A DNA stretch of 64,000 bases from Micromonospora globbae (GTDB taxonomy: Bacteria; Actinomycetota; Actinomycetes; Mycobacteriales; Micromonosporaceae), in assembly GCF_003610785.1 (NCBI RefSeq), contig NZ_RAQQ01000015.1:62001-126000 (forward strand). The letters are read 5' to 3'. Shown piece after piece: positions 17,425 through 26,652 of the stretch. Numbering within the stretch: position 1 is the stretch's first letter; each line of letters opens with the position of its first letter. The translations under genes and the position numbers were made by a program. Below the pieces are notes generated by a model, which searched no databases, was not told where the DNA came from, and saw only the letters and a list, made by a program, of their open reading frames with translations.

Positions 17425-17757
17425 CTAGCTCTTCGAGTGGTCGAACCGCACCCTGCTGAAGGCCGACACGAACATGGCCAGCAGCAGGACGACGAGGCTC
17501 GCCCAGACGACGGGCCCCGCGACGAGCGGGAGCCGCCCGTCGGTGCCCGCGAACACGACCAGCATGCTGCTGACCTCGCCCGCGGCGAAGACGGCGAGCA
17601 GCAGGGCCAGAGGCACCGACCGGAACGTCATGGTCATCCGCCCGTGCAGCCGGCCGAGCCCGTAACCGACGAGCGTCGCCCAGCGCTGCAGCACGAGCGC
17701 GATCGCCAGCGCCGGGAGGACCTGAGCCGACAGCGAATAGAACTCAACATTCCGCAC
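17425..17757 (-). CDS. Small membrane protein of unknown function, convergent with the ATPase
   Basis: 110 aa with three to four hydrophobic segments: VLPALAIALVLQ, VPLALLLAVFAAGEVSSMLVV, and VVWASLVVLLLAMFVSAF near the C-terminus. Its stop codon abuts the stop of the P-loop ATPase gene with no bases between, so the 3' ends of the two transcripts must overlap. No family is recognised. Tail-to-tail contact makes a functional link to the ATPase possible but not shown. It is divergent from the next gene, the TAT-exported amidohydrolase. Confidence 0.65.
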   Translation of the reverse strand: MRNVEFYSLSAQVLPALAIALVLQRWATLVGYGLGRLHGRMTMTFRSVPLALLLAVFAAGEVSSMLVVFAGTDGRLPLVAGPVVWASLVVLLLAMFVSAFSRVRFDHSKS

Positions 17758-17998
17758 GGACGCATGCTACTGAGCCCGGTCGACAGCACGGCCCGCCTCG
17801 ACGCGCCGGGTGGGGTGCGACGACCGCGCCGACCGGGTCGCAACACGCGGTGATGTGCCGCTCAACGACCGGAACCGGCCGATCACCGCTCGTGCCTGTT
17901 CGCTGACCGCTCGCCGGCGGACGGCACCTGCGCCAGACCCGGGACGGCCCACGACGATCGAGACTGTTCGATCGACGGCTGTCGAAGGGGGAGGCGTC

Positions 17999-20900
17999 AT
18001 GACGGGTGTACGGAGGCGGGACCTGCTGGCGGGAGCGGCCGGGGCGGCGGCGCTGGCCGGAGGCGGGACGGTGGCCGCGGAACCGGCGCTGGCCGGCCCG
18101 CGGGACGCGGCGGGGGACCGGAACCGGCGGGTCGCCCTGCGGGAGGGCACGGACGTGGCCGCCCAACTCTCCCCGGACGGCCGGATGATCGCCATGGACC
18201 TGGTGAGCGTGCTGTGGGTGCTGCCCGCGTCCGGCGGTCCGGCGCGGCGCCTTACCAGCGACCTGTTCGACATCGCCCAGCCCGACTGGGCGCCGGACAG
18301 CTCCACGATCGCCTTCCAGTCCTACCGGGACGGCGCCTTCAACCTGTGGCTGATCCGCCCGGACGGTTCCGGGCTGCGACAGCTCACCCACGGCCCGTAC
18401 GACCACCGGGAGCCCCGCTTCTCGCCCGACGGGCGGCGCATCGCGTTCTCCTCGGACCTGACCGGCAGCTACGGGATCCACGTGCTCGACCTGGCCACCG
18501 GCGGGACGAGCGTCGTGGCGGACACCGGCGTCGAGGAGTACGAACCGGCCTGGTCGCCCGACGGCACACGGATCGCGTTCGTGGTCGCCAACACCCGCAT
18601 CGACGTGGTCGACCTGGCCAGTGGCGCCCGCACCACGGCGGTGACCGCCCCGACCGGCGCCGTCCTGCACAGCCCCGCCTGGACCCCCGACGGCCGTGAC
18701 CTGGTCTACCACCGGCTGCTCGACGGTCGCAGCGAGCTGTGGCGGGGCGACACGCCCCTGGTCACCGGCGAGGACACCTACCCCTTCCGGGTCTCCTGGC
18801 GCTCCGACCGCGAGTTCGTCTACGCCGCCGACGGCCGGATCCGCCGCCGCCGACTCGACGGAGGCCGCCGCCAGGACGTCGGCTTCGTCGCCGCGGTCAC
18901 CGTGGCCACGCCTCGGTACCGCAAGCGGCGGCGGGACTTCGACTCCACCGTCCGCAGGCCGGTGGTGGGCATCGGCAGTCCCGTGCTGTCGCCGGACGGC
19001 CGGCGGGTGGCCTTCCGCGCCCTCAACGACATCTACCTCATGACCATCGGGCAGCCGCCCCGACCGCTGACCCGGGACCAGTGGTGGAAGTGCGACCCGG
19101 CATGGTCGCCGGACGGGCGGTACCTGTCGTACTCCACCGACCGGGGCGGGAAGCTGGACATCTGGCTGCGCGACCTGCGTACCGGCGAGGAGCGGCAGTT
19201 GACCGACCTGCCGGACGCCGCCGCCGTCTCCGGCTCCTGGTCCCCGGACAGCGCCCGCCTGGCCTTCCTCGACCAGAACGGCGCGCTCTACACCGTCGAG
19301 GTGGCCTCGGGAGCGGTGCAGCCGGTGTTCGGGGCGACCTTCGAGCCCGGCCGTCCCACCTGGTCGGCCGACGGCCGGACCATCGCACTGGCCGCCGTCG
19401 TGCCCTACTCCGCCCGCTACCGCGAGGGACTCAGCAAGATCCTGCTGGTCGACCGGGTCACCGGCGCCGCGCGCTACGTCGACCCGATGCCGCACCGGTC
19501 GATCCAGACCCGCGGTGACGACGGTCCGGTGTGGTCGCCCGACGGCCGCCGCATGGCGTTCGTGGTCGCCAGCGTGCTGTGGGTGGTCGACGTCGGACCC
19601 GACGGCACGTTCGCGGGCGCGCCGCGGCAGGTGACCCACGAGGTGACCGACGCGCCGAGCTGGAGCGGCGACTCCACCCACCTGCTCTACCTGAACAACG
19701 GGCGGCTGCGGCTGGTGTCCGCCGACGGCGGCGCCCCGCGTACCGTCCCGGTGGGCTTGACCTGGACCAACAGCCGGCCCCGCGGGCGTACGGTGATCCG
19801 GGCCGGACGCCTGTGGGACGGCGTCGGCCACCGCCTGCGCGCGGACGTCGACGTGGTGGTCGAGGGGCACCGCGTCGTCGCCGTCGAGCGGTCCCGGCCC
19901 GGCCGCGACGGCCGGATCGTCGACGCCCGCGACGGGGTGGTGATCCCCGGCCTCATCGACATGCACCACCACCGGGAGATGCAGGGGTACGCCTACGGCG
20001 CCCGGCAGAACCGGCTCTTGCTCTCCCTCGGCGTGACCACCACCCGCTCGCCGGGCAGCCCCGCCTACCACATGGTCGAGGAGCGGGAGTCGGTCCAGTC
20101 CGGCGCCCGGATCGGCCCCCGGTACTACGCCACCGGCGAGGCCGTGGATGGTCCCCGCATCTACTACAACTTCATGCGCCCCACCTTCGACGAGCGGCAA
20201 CTGGCGCTGGAGCTGGAGCGGGCCGGGGCGCTCGACTACGACCTCATGAAGGCGTACGTCCGGCTGCCGGTCGCCTGGCAGCGCGCGGTGGTCGCCTGGT
20301 CGCACCGGCGGGGGGTGCACGCCACCTCGCACTACCACTACCCGGCGTTCGCGTTCGGCAGCGACGGGATGGAGCACACCGGCGCCACGAACCGCTTCGG
20401 CTACTCCCGCACGGTCACCGCCATCGGGGCCGGATACCAGGACGTCATCGACATCTTCAACGTCTCCCGGGCCGCCCGCACACCGACCCTGTTCGGCGCG
20501 AACACGCTGCTGCGCGAGGACACCTCACTGGTCACCGACCGGCGGGTCCGCACGCTCTACCCGTCCTGGCAGTACGCGGCGCTGCAGGCCGCCGTCACCG
20601 CCGCGCAGACCACCGACCAGACCGCCAACCGGGAGAACCTGGCCCGGCAGGTCGCCCAGGCGGCGGCGATGATCCGCGGCGGCGGGCGGGTGCTGACCGG
20701 CACCGACTCGCCGATCGCGTTCAACGCCGTGAGCCTGCACCTCAACCTGCGGGCCATGGTGAGGTACGGGCTCACCCCGTACGAGGCGCTGACGACCGCC
20801 ACCCGGGCGCCCGGCGAGTTCCTGGAGGAGCCGATCGGGCAGATCGCGCCCGGCATGTACGCCGACCTGGTGGTCCTGGGCGGCGACCCGCTGAGCGACA

Positions 20901-21121
20901 TCGACCAGGCGGCCAACGTGCGGCAGACGATGGCCAACGGGGTGCTGCACGGCGTCGACGAGCTGCTCGCCCCGTTCGAGGCGGCGCGGACGGCTTCGGC
21001 CGCCGCCACGACGAGTACCCTGCTGCCGCCGCTTCCCGCCCACCCGGACAACGCCCGGTACTGGTGGCACGACCCCCACTACGTCGAGGCCGGCCGGCAC
21101 GCGTGCTGCGCCGAGGGCTGA
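17999..21121 (+). CDS. TAT-exported beta-propeller plus amidohydrolase fusion protein
   Basis: 1040 aa. The N-terminus RRRDLLAGAAGAAALAG is a twin-arginine signal, so the folded protein is exported. Residues about 50-590 hold at least ten TolB/PD40-type blades, each marked by WSPDGxxIAF-like motifs (for example FSPDGRRIAF, WSPDGTRIAF, WSPDGRYLSY). From about residue 600 an amidohydrolase/imidazolonepropionase-like domain follows: start of the barrel GRLWDGVGH, metal-site region DMHHHREMQGYAYG, SHYHYPAF, late acid in GTDSP, and the closing GMYADLVVLGGDPL. It probably hydrolyses a cyclic amide or peptide-like compound outside the cell. Ribosome site GGGGGAGG; no operon partner seen. Confidence 0.88.
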   Translation: MTGVRRRDLLAGAAGAAALAGGGTVAAEPALAGPRDAAGDRNRRVALREGTDVAAQLSPDGRMIAMDLVSVLWVLPASGGPARRLTSDLFDIAQPDWAPDSSTIAFQSYRDGAFNLWLIRPDGSGLRQLTHGPYDHREPRFSPDGRRIAFSSDLTGSYGIHVLDLATGGTSVVADTGVEEYEPAWSPDGTRIAFVVANTRIDVVDLASGARTTAVTAPTGAVLHSPAWTPDGRDLVYHRLLDGRSELWRGDTPLVTGEDTYPFRVSWRSDREFVYAADGRIRRRRLDGGRRQDVGFVAAVTVATPRYRKRRRDFDSTVRRPVVGIGSPVLSPDGRRVAFRALNDIYLMTIGQPPRPLTRDQWWKCDPAWSPDGRYLSYSTDRGGKLDIWLRDLRTGEERQLTDLPDAAAVSGSWSPDSARLAFLDQNGALYTVEVASGAVQPVFGATFEPGRPTWSADGRTIALAAVVPYSARYREGLSKILLVDRVTGAARYVDPMPHRSIQTRGDDGPVWSPDGRRMAFVVASVLWVVDVGPDGTFAGAPRQVTHEVTDAPSWSGDSTHLLYLNNGRLRLVSADGGAPRTVPVGLTWTNSRPRGRTVIRAGRLWDGVGHRLRADVDVVVEGHRVVAVERSRPGRDGRIVDARDGVVIPGLIDMHHHREMQGYAYGARQNRLLLSLGVTTTRSPGSPAYHMVEERESVQSGARIGPRYYATGEAVDGPRIYYNFMRPTFDERQLALELERAGALDYDLMKAYVRLPVAWQRAVVAWSHRRGVHATSHYHYPAFAFGSDGMEHTGATNRFGYSRTVTAIGAGYQDVIDIFNVSRAARTPTLFGANTLLREDTSLVTDRRVRTLYPSWQYAALQAAVTAAQTTDQTANRENLARQVAQAAAMIRGGGRVLTGTDSPIAFNAVSLHLNLRAMVRYGLTPYEALTTATRAPGEFLEEPIGQIAPGMYADLVVLGGDPLSDIDQAANVRQTMANGVLHGVDELLAPFEAARTASAAATTSTLLPPLPAHPDNARYWWHDPHYVEAGRHACCAEG

Positions 21122-21187
21122 GCGGCGCGACGACGATCAGTAGGCTGCAGGCCGGCACGTGGGTGTGCGGTCTGGGTCGGGGGTCGG

Positions 21188-21961
21188 ATGCGCGGGAAGA
21201 GCCTCATCGCGGGGATGCTGGTGGCGGCGGGCCTGTCCGCCTGCACGGGACAGCCCGTCCCACCGGCGCCCCCACCGTCCACCGCGAGCGCCGCCGTGGC
21301 GTCTCCCTACGAGCCGGAGGCGTTCCTGGCGCTCGTCCGCGCCGCGGCCGAGGAGGAGGGCTTCGGCGACCGCGTCGCGGAGAGCGACGTCGAGGGCGGC
21401 GAGGTGTACCTGCGACCCTGCGACCTGCTCGTCACGGACCCGGACCGGGACGGGGGCGCCGAGCCGCCGGTCGAGGCGGTGTGGGCCGCCGAGGTCGAGG
21501 TCAACCCGACGCCGTCGTTCCAGGGCGTCTCCCGCCCGACCACCGCCCTGACCGTCGAGGTCGCGCGGCTGGCCGACGCCGACGAGGCCGCCGCCGCGGC
21601 CCGCCGCCTCCGCGCGACCCCGTGCCCGGACGGCGACTTCCGCCTCACCATGGGCACGGCCAGCGCGCGCTGGGCGGCGAGCGCGGTCACCGTCGGTGCG
21701 ACGCCCGCGCGGCTGACCACGGCGACGCTCCACCGGATCGAACCGGAGGCCGAGGGCGGGATGACGTTCCTGCCCGGTGACGCGCGGCTGATCCTCGCGT
21801 ACGGGCCCCTGCTCGTCGGCGTCGAGGCGGTCGCGTTGTGGCCGCGCAGCGCGAGCACCGCCGCCGAGGTCACCGCGATGGCGCGGGAGAAGGCCACCGC
21901 GTTCGCCCTCGCGATCGTGGAAGGGCTGCCGCCGGCGGACGCGCCCGGCCCGGGAAACTGA
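21188..21961 (+). CDS. Putative lipoprotein of unknown function
   Basis: 257 aa. A short signal (RGKSLIAGMLVAAGLSAC) ends in a lipobox with Cys about residue 19. A proline-rich spacer follows, then a soluble domain with no family I recognise; repeated alanine/glutamate helices (ADADEAAAAARRL) occur in it. The ribosome site is weak, so the start rests on the lipobox position. It lies 66 bp after the amidohydrolase and may be read through from it. Role unknown. Confidence 0.7.
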   Translation: MRGKSLIAGMLVAAGLSACTGQPVPPAPPPSTASAAVASPYEPEAFLALVRAAAEEEGFGDRVAESDVEGGEVYLRPCDLLVTDPDRDGGAEPPVEAVWAAEVEVNPTPSFQGVSRPTTALTVEVARLADADEAAAAARRLRATPCPDGDFRLTMGTASARWAASAVTVGATPARLTTATLHRIEPEAEGGMTFLPGDARLILAYGPLLVGVEAVALWPRSASTAAEVTAMAREKATAFALAIVEGLPPADAPGPGN

Positions 21962-22049
21962 CCGACGATCGCCCGCTCGCCGTTTCCGGCCCGCCGTCCG
22001 CGCCGCTCGGCCTAGCATGGCTCGTGGTCACGATTCGGACGGGCGGGGC

Positions 22050-23250
22050 ATGACGGCCGCGTCGCCCCGCCGGTTGGTCGAGGAACTGCTCAACGACGGC
22101 GGGGGAGTGCTGCGGCTCGCCCCGGCCTTCGTCGCCCGGGACCTGGTGCCTCCCGGCCGCCGGTTCGGCCTGCCCGAGGACGCGTACGACCTGGGCGAGC
22201 GCGGCTACGTCTGCGAACGCTGGCTGGGCTCCACCACGAAGGCCGACAACCGGATCGGCCCGCCCGACGAGGGGCTCAGCCACGTCGTCGACTCGACGGG
22301 ACGGCCGCGGATGACGCTGCGCGACGCCGTCGCCGCCGACCCCGCGGCGATCATGGGCGAGGCGTACGCGGCGAGCCACCCGCAGGGGCTGGGGCGGCTG
22401 GCGAAGCTGCTCGACTACGGCGCCCGCATCCCGTACCACATCCACCCACCGCAGCGGTTCGCCGAACTGCTCGGCCGCCGCTCCAAGGACGAGCAGTACT
22501 ACTTCCCGGCCGGGGTCGACGCCGGCCCGCACCCGGAGACGTTCTTCGGGGTGCACCCGTGGATCGTCCGCGAGCGCGCGTACGACGTGCTCCTGCCGTA
22601 CCTCGTCGACTGGGACAGCGACCTCATCCTGCGGCACTCGCGGGCCGAGCTGCAGGTGCCCGACGAGGGCTTCCAGGTGCCGTCGGGGGTGCTGCACGGG
22701 CCGGGCACGGCGCTCACCGTCGAACTCCAGGAGGACTCCGACGTCTTCGCCATGTTCCAGGCTCTCAACGCCGGCCGGATCATCTCCAAGGAGCTGCTCT
22801 TCCACGACGTACGCCCCGAGGACCGCCGCGCACACGGCGAGCGGTTCCCGCTGAACTTCGTCGAGTGGGAGTTGAACGGCGACCCGTACTTCTACGAGAA
22901 CAACCACCTGACGCCCCAGCCGATCGACACCGACGGCGGCGGCAGCGAGTGGTGGATCTTCTACAACACGCCGAAGTTCAGCGGGAAGAAGCTCGTCGTC
23001 CCGCCCGGCGGCCGGCACACGGCGACGGAGCGGGGGGGTCTACTCGCTGCTGGTCTGGTCGGGCTCCGGCCGGTACTGCGGCCACGACGTCCGGGGCGGG
23101 GACGCCGACCGCGACGAACTCCTCGTGAGCCACGCCGTGGCGACGGCCCCGCACACGATCGAGAACACCGGCGACACCGACCTGGTGGTCTTCACGTTCT
23201 TCGGGCCGGACATCAACGAGACGCCGTCCATCCCGGTGTTCGCGGCGTAG
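22050..23250 (+). pseudogene. Phosphomannose-isomerase-like cupin protein, frameshifted
   Basis: The frame from the ATG at 22050 encodes a cupin with metal-ligand-like motifs (IPYHIHPPQRFAELLG, KDEQYYFPAG, HSRAELQVPDEGFQVPSGVLHG), resembling class I mannose-6-phosphate isomerases. At 23032-23038, a run of seven G, the frame breaks. Reading it as six G continues naturally (VYSLLVWSGSGRYCGHDV, then TAPHTIENTGDTDLVVFTFF) to the TAG at 23248-23250, giving 399 aa. The downstream part is clearly conserved protein sequence, so the gene is recently broken or the base is an assembly error. Sugar isomerase activity is inferred only from the fold. Confidence 0.75.
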
Positions 23251-23254
23251 GGGC

Positions 23255-24127
23255 TCAGCGGCCGGCGCGGGCGCCGTCGACGATGTGGGCCAGCACGCGC
23301 GAGTAGTCCTGGTCGCCGAGGCCCGCCTCCTCGGCCGCCACGATCCAGCTCCGGGCCGCCTCGGCCACCGGCAGGCGGATGTGCGCGGCCTCGGCGGCCG
23401 AGGTGACCAGGTCGGCGTCCTTGTGGGCGAGCGACAGGGGGAAGTGCAGCGGGACGTCGCCCGACTCGACCGCCGTCCGGCGCCGGTCCGCCTGCGCGCC
23501 GACGGGGGTCGCCGACAGCACGTCGAACGCCACGTCCCGCGACAGGCCGAGCCCCTCGGCCAGGGCGAGCGCCTCGCCGAGGACGGCGAGCACCCCGAAG
23601 AGGGTCGAGTTGGCGACCAGTTTGGCGGCCGCCCCGGCGCCGAGCGGGCCGACGTGCGCCGGCGTGCCGAGGGCGTCCAGCGTGGGCATCCACCGCCGGG
23701 CGAGCGGGTCCGGCCCGCCGACGAAGATGCGCAGCTGGCCCGCCTCGGCCTGGGGGTGGCTGCCCAGCACCGGCGCGTCGAGGAGGCCGACGCCCTCGGG
23801 CAGCGCCGCGGCGAGCCGCCGCACGGCGGCCGGCCCGACCGTCGACATCTCGGCGATGGTGGTGGGGGCGGCGGCACCGGCCAGGATTCCGTCCGGCCCC
23901 TCGGTCACCTGCCGCAACGCGGCCGGGTGGGCCAGCATCGTGATGACGAGGTCGGCCGCGCGGGCGGCGTCGGCCGGGCTCGCGGCCGCGCGTGCGCCGT
24001 GGGCGACGAGGTCGTCGGCCCGCTGCGGCGTCCGGTTCCACACGACGAGGTCGTGGCCGGCGTCGAGCAGCCGGCGCGCCATCCGGCGCCCCATCCCGCC
24101 GAGGCCGATGAAGGCGATCGTTGTCAT
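23255..24127 (-). CDS. NAD(P)-dependent beta-hydroxyacid dehydrogenase
   Basis: 290 aa from the ATG at 24127 (ribosome site GGAGGG). The N-terminal Rossmann motif is IAFIGLGGMGRRMARRLLDAG. The substrate-loop signature reads DAPVLGSHPQAEAGQLRIFVGG, and the catalytic Lys is in GAAAKLVANSTLFG, all marks of the 3-hydroxyisobutyrate dehydrogenase family. It oxidises a small beta-hydroxyacid with NAD(P)+ in the cytoplasm; valine breakdown is one family role, but other substrates are common. Convergent with the cupin gene, whose stop lies 4 bp away. Confidence 0.9.
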   Translation of the reverse strand: MTTIAFIGLGGMGRRMARRLLDAGHDLVVWNRTPQRADDLVAHGARAAASPADAARAADLVITMLAHPAALRQVTEGPDGILAGAAAPTTIAEMSTVGPAAVRRLAAALPEGVGLLDAPVLGSHPQAEAGQLRIFVGGPDPLARRWMPTLDALGTPAHVGPLGAGAAAKLVANSTLFGVLAVLGEALALAEGLGLSRDVAFDVLSATPVGAQADRRRTAVESGDVPLHFPLSLAHKDADLVTSAAEAAHIRLPVAEAARSWIVAAEEAGLGDQDYSRVLAHIVDGARAGR

Positions 24128-24175
24128 GCCCTCCATCCTGGCAACCGCGGACGTGCCGAGCGCCGGATCGCCGGC

Positions 24176-24802
24176 TCATGCCACGACGGCGGCCCGGCCG
24201 GCGGTCGGTGTGTCGGAGCGGAAGCTGTGGCCGAGTTGCGCGCCCAGGCCGAAGTAGTGCCGGAAGTTGTAGATCAACGGCTGCCAGGCGGTGGGGTCGA
24301 CGTGCTGGGTGCCGGGCACCACGATGGCGGGGTCGGCGTGTACGCGCAGCACGTCCGCCTCGACGATCACGAACTCGCCGCGCAGGTCCGGGGTGATCCG
24401 GGCGGCCCGTGCCTCCAGTTGGAGCGGGCACTCCGCGACGCGTTGCGGTCGGACCAGCTCGGCCGGTTCCGGCCGCAGCCCGGCGGCCTCGAACTTCGCC
24501 GGTTCGTAGCGGAACCCCCGCTTGTGCGCGGGCACCGGGTCGCGGCCGGTGAGCGGGGCGAGGCGTTCCACCGCCGTCCACTGGGCCGGGGACGGCAGGT
24601 TGATCACCATGTCCGGCCGTTCCCGCAGGTTGTGCGCGGTCTGCCCGGTGACGCCGAGGCCGAGGACCACCATCTGGCCGAGCGCCCAGGCCGACGACAT
24701 GGGAGCGAGGTTGCTCGTCCCGTCCTCGTTCTCGGTGCTCAGCAGCACCACCGGGGTGCCGAAGTAGAGGATCTTCGGCTGGATCGTGACGTGTGCGGTC
24801 AT
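24176..24802 (-). CDS. FMN-binding split-barrel (flavin reductase-like) protein
   Basis: 208 aa from the ATG at 24802. The sequence GTPVVLLSTENEDGTSNLAPMSSAWALGQMVVLGLG matches the FMN-binding edge of the flavin reductase/DIM6 family, followed by the dimer-forming TAHNLRERPDMVINLPS. Such proteins use FMN either as NAD(P)H:flavin reductases or as oxidoreductases of unknown substrate. It lies 48 bp upstream of the hydroxyacid dehydrogenase on the same strand, so the two may be co-transcribed. Confidence 0.88.
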   Translation of the reverse strand: MTAHVTIQPKILYFGTPVVLLSTENEDGTSNLAPMSSAWALGQMVVLGLGVTGQTAHNLRERPDMVINLPSPAQWTAVERLAPLTGRDPVPAHKRGFRYEPAKFEAAGLRPEPAELVRPQRVAECPLQLEARAARITPDLRGEFVIVEADVLRVHADPAIVVPGTQHVDPTAWQPLIYNFRHYFGLGAQLGHSFRSDTPTAGRAAVVA

Positions 24803-24906
24803 GACCGCAGACGCTACGAGCGGAACCGTTCGGCCCACGCCGAACGGCCGCGCCGGAGCTGTCGCCGGTGTGGGCCGGGTGGGCACGGCCTGACTAGGCT
24901 CTCTCC

Positions 24907-25527
24907 ATGGCGAGGTACTACGACGTCCACCCGGACAACCCGCAGCCCCGGGCGGTGAGCCAGATCGTCGGCCTGATCCGCGACGGCGGCCTCATCGCCT
25001 ACCCGACGGACTCCTGCTACGCGCTCGGCTGCCGGCTGGGCAACCAGGAGGGCCTGGACCGGATCCGGGAGATCCGGCGCCTCGACGAGCGGCACCACTT
25101 CACGCTGGTCTGCCGGGACTTCGCGCAGCTCGGCCAGTTCGTCAAGGTGAGCAACTCCGTGTTCCGGCTCGTGAAGGCCGCCACCCCGGGCAGCTACACG
25201 TTCATCCTCCCGGCGACCAGGGAGGTGCCGCGCCGGATGCTGCACCCGCGCAAGCGCACGGTCGGTGTGCGCGTCCCCGACCACGTGGTGACGCAGGCGC
25301 TCCTCGCCGAGCTGGGCGAGCCGCTGGTGTCGAGCACGCTGATCCTGCCCGGCGACGAGGAGCCGATGACCCAGGGTTGGGAGATCAAGGAGCGGCTCGA
25401 CCACCTCGTCGACGCGGTGGTCGACGCCGGCGACTGCGGCAAGGAGCCCACGACGGTGGTCGACCTGTCCCAGGACGAGCCGGAGGTGCTGCGCCGCGGG
25501 GCCGGGGACCCCTCCCGGTTCGAGTAG
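24907..25527 (+). CDS. Sua5/YciO/YrdC-family protein (threonylcarbamoyl-AMP synthase-like)
   Basis: 206 aa. Family motifs are GGLIAYPTDSCYALGC near the N-terminus, the basic KRTVGVRVPDH loop and STLILPGDEEPMT. These line the ATP/threonylcarbamoyl-AMP pocket. The protein is short and lacks the C-terminal Sua5 domain, so it is the YrdC/YciO form. It would take part in t6A37 tRNA modification if it is TsaC; the YciO subgroup is more divergent and its role is less certain. It is divergent from the split-barrel gene with 104 bp between them. Confidence 0.88.
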   Translation: MARYYDVHPDNPQPRAVSQIVGLIRDGGLIAYPTDSCYALGCRLGNQEGLDRIREIRRLDERHHFTLVCRDFAQLGQFVKVSNSVFRLVKAATPGSYTFILPATREVPRRMLHPRKRTVGVRVPDHVVTQALLAELGEPLVSSTLILPGDEEPMTQGWEIKERLDHLVDAVVDAGDCGKEPTTVVDLSQDEPEVLRRGAGDPSRFE

Positions 25528-25624
25528 CCCCGCCCGGCGTCGGACCGGGCCGGGTCGGCGGGCAGGCCCGGCACGCGCCGCGTACGACGCGGGTACGCCG
25601 CGGGAGAGGGCGCGGTGACCGTCG

Positions 25625-25642
25625 ATGTACCATCCGGTACAT
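25625..25642. promoter_or_regulatory. Operator-like dyad over the SRPBCC gene start
   Basis: ATGTACC-ATCC-GGTACAT: perfect 7-bp arms separated by 4 bp. The right arm includes the first two bases of the ATG start codon at 25641. The second gene of the unit encodes a TetR regulator, so autoregulation through this site is likely. Confidence 0.6.
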
Positions 25643-26099
25643 GGACTACGAGGAGACGACCGTCGCCACCGCCGGCATCGGCCCCACCTGGGCCGCGCTG
25701 GCGGACGTCACGAACTATCCGCGGTGGACCGCGTCCATGACGTCCGTCGAGCCCCTTGACGGTCCGGGACTGGTGGTGGGCAACCGCTTCCGCATCCGGC
25801 AGCCCGGCCTGCCGCCGACGGTCTGGCGGGTGTGCGACGTCCGCGAGCGCGAGTCGTTCAGCTGGGAGGCCACCGCGCCCGGCGTGCGCACGCTCGCGTA
25901 CCACCACCTGAGCGGCGAGCCGGACGGGACGACCCGGATCCGCATCGGCCTGCGCCAGACGGGTGCCCTCGCCGGGCTGGTCGCGCTGTTCACCCGGGCG
26001 AGGACCCGGCGGTACGTCGCGATGGAGGCCGCCGGCCTCAAGGCCGCCGCCGAGGCGGCCGCCCGTTCCGAGGACGACGAGGCGGCGGATGGCCGGTGA
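25641..26099 (+). CDS. SRPBCC-family (polyketide cyclase-like) protein
   Basis: 152 aa from the ATG at 25641. The fold is that of START-like ligand-binding proteins: VATAGIGPTWAALADVTNYPRW at the start, RFRIRQPGLPPTVWRV strands in the middle, and a long C-terminal helix (AMEAAGLKAAAEAAARSEDD). It probably binds or sequesters a hydrophobic small molecule; no catalytic residues can be assigned. It overlaps the TetR gene by 11 bp, and an operator-like dyad covers its start, which suggests the TetR senses the same ligand. No ribosome site is visible ahead of the ATG, which is compatible with a leaderless message. Confidence 0.85.
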   Translation: MDYEETTVATAGIGPTWAALADVTNYPRWTASMTSVEPLDGPGLVVGNRFRIRQPGLPPTVWRVCDVRERESFSWEATAPGVRTLAYHHLSGEPDGTTRIRIGLRQTGALAGLVALFTRARTRRYVAMEAAGLKAAAEAAARSEDDEAADGR

Positions 26100-26652
26100 C
26101 GCCCGCGCGGCGCTGCTCGACCGGTGCGTGGCATTCCTGAAGGAGAACGGGTTCAGCGAGCAGAGCCTGCGGGAGATCGCGGCCGGGGCCGGCACCAGCC
26201 ACCGGATGCTGATCTACCACTTCGGCAGCCGCGAGGGCCTGCTCGCCGAGGTCGTCCGCCGCGTCGAGGACGAGCAGCGGGCGGCGTTGGCCGCCCTCGC
26301 GACCGGCTCCGACGACCCGGTGGAGGTGAGCCGGCAGTTCTGGCGGCGCCTCGCCGATCCCGCGCTGGCCCCCGCGGAGCGGCTCTTCTTCGAGATCTAC
26401 GCCCACGCCCTCCACGGCCGGTCCTGGACCGAGCCGTTCCGCGCCTCGGTCGTCGCCGCCTGGACCGGGCCGGTCGAAGAGCTGTTCGTCCGGCTCGGCT
26501 TCGACGAGACGGAGTCCCGCCGGCGGGCCCGCCTCGGCCTCGCCGCGACCCGCGGCCTGCTGCTCGACCTGCTCGTCACCGGCGACCGGGAGCTCCTGGA
26601 CGCCGCCGCCGACCTGTTCGCGCGGCTCGTCACGGCCCCTCGGAGCCAGTGA
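26089..26652 (+). CDS. TetR-family transcriptional regulator
   Basis: 187 aa. The N-terminal HTH reads CVAFLKENGFSEQSLREIAAGAGTSHRMLIYHFGSREGLL, a canonical TetR DNA-binding domain; the C-terminal half is the variable ligand-binding and dimerisation domain. It overlaps the SRPBCC gene by 11 bp, so they form one unit, and the 18-bp dyad at 25625-25642 is its likely operator. It is convergent with the FUSC transporter gene and overlaps its 3' end by 23 bp. The ligand is unknown. Confidence 0.92.
   Translation: MAGDARAALLDRCVAFLKENGFSEQSLREIAAGAGTSHRMLIYHFGSREGLLAEVVRRVEDEQRAALAALATGSDDPVEVSRQFWRRLADPALAPAERLFFEIYAHALHGRSWTEPFRASVVAAWTGPVEELFVRLGFDETESRRRARLGLAATRGLLLDLLVTGDRELLDAAADLFARLVTAPRSQ

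Noticed and set aside
17744..20377. 877-codon minus-strand open frame over the beta-propeller gene
   Set aside because: Antisense shadow of a real gene at very high GC; no start site and no domain pattern, only Arg/Gly/Val/His-rich simple sequence.
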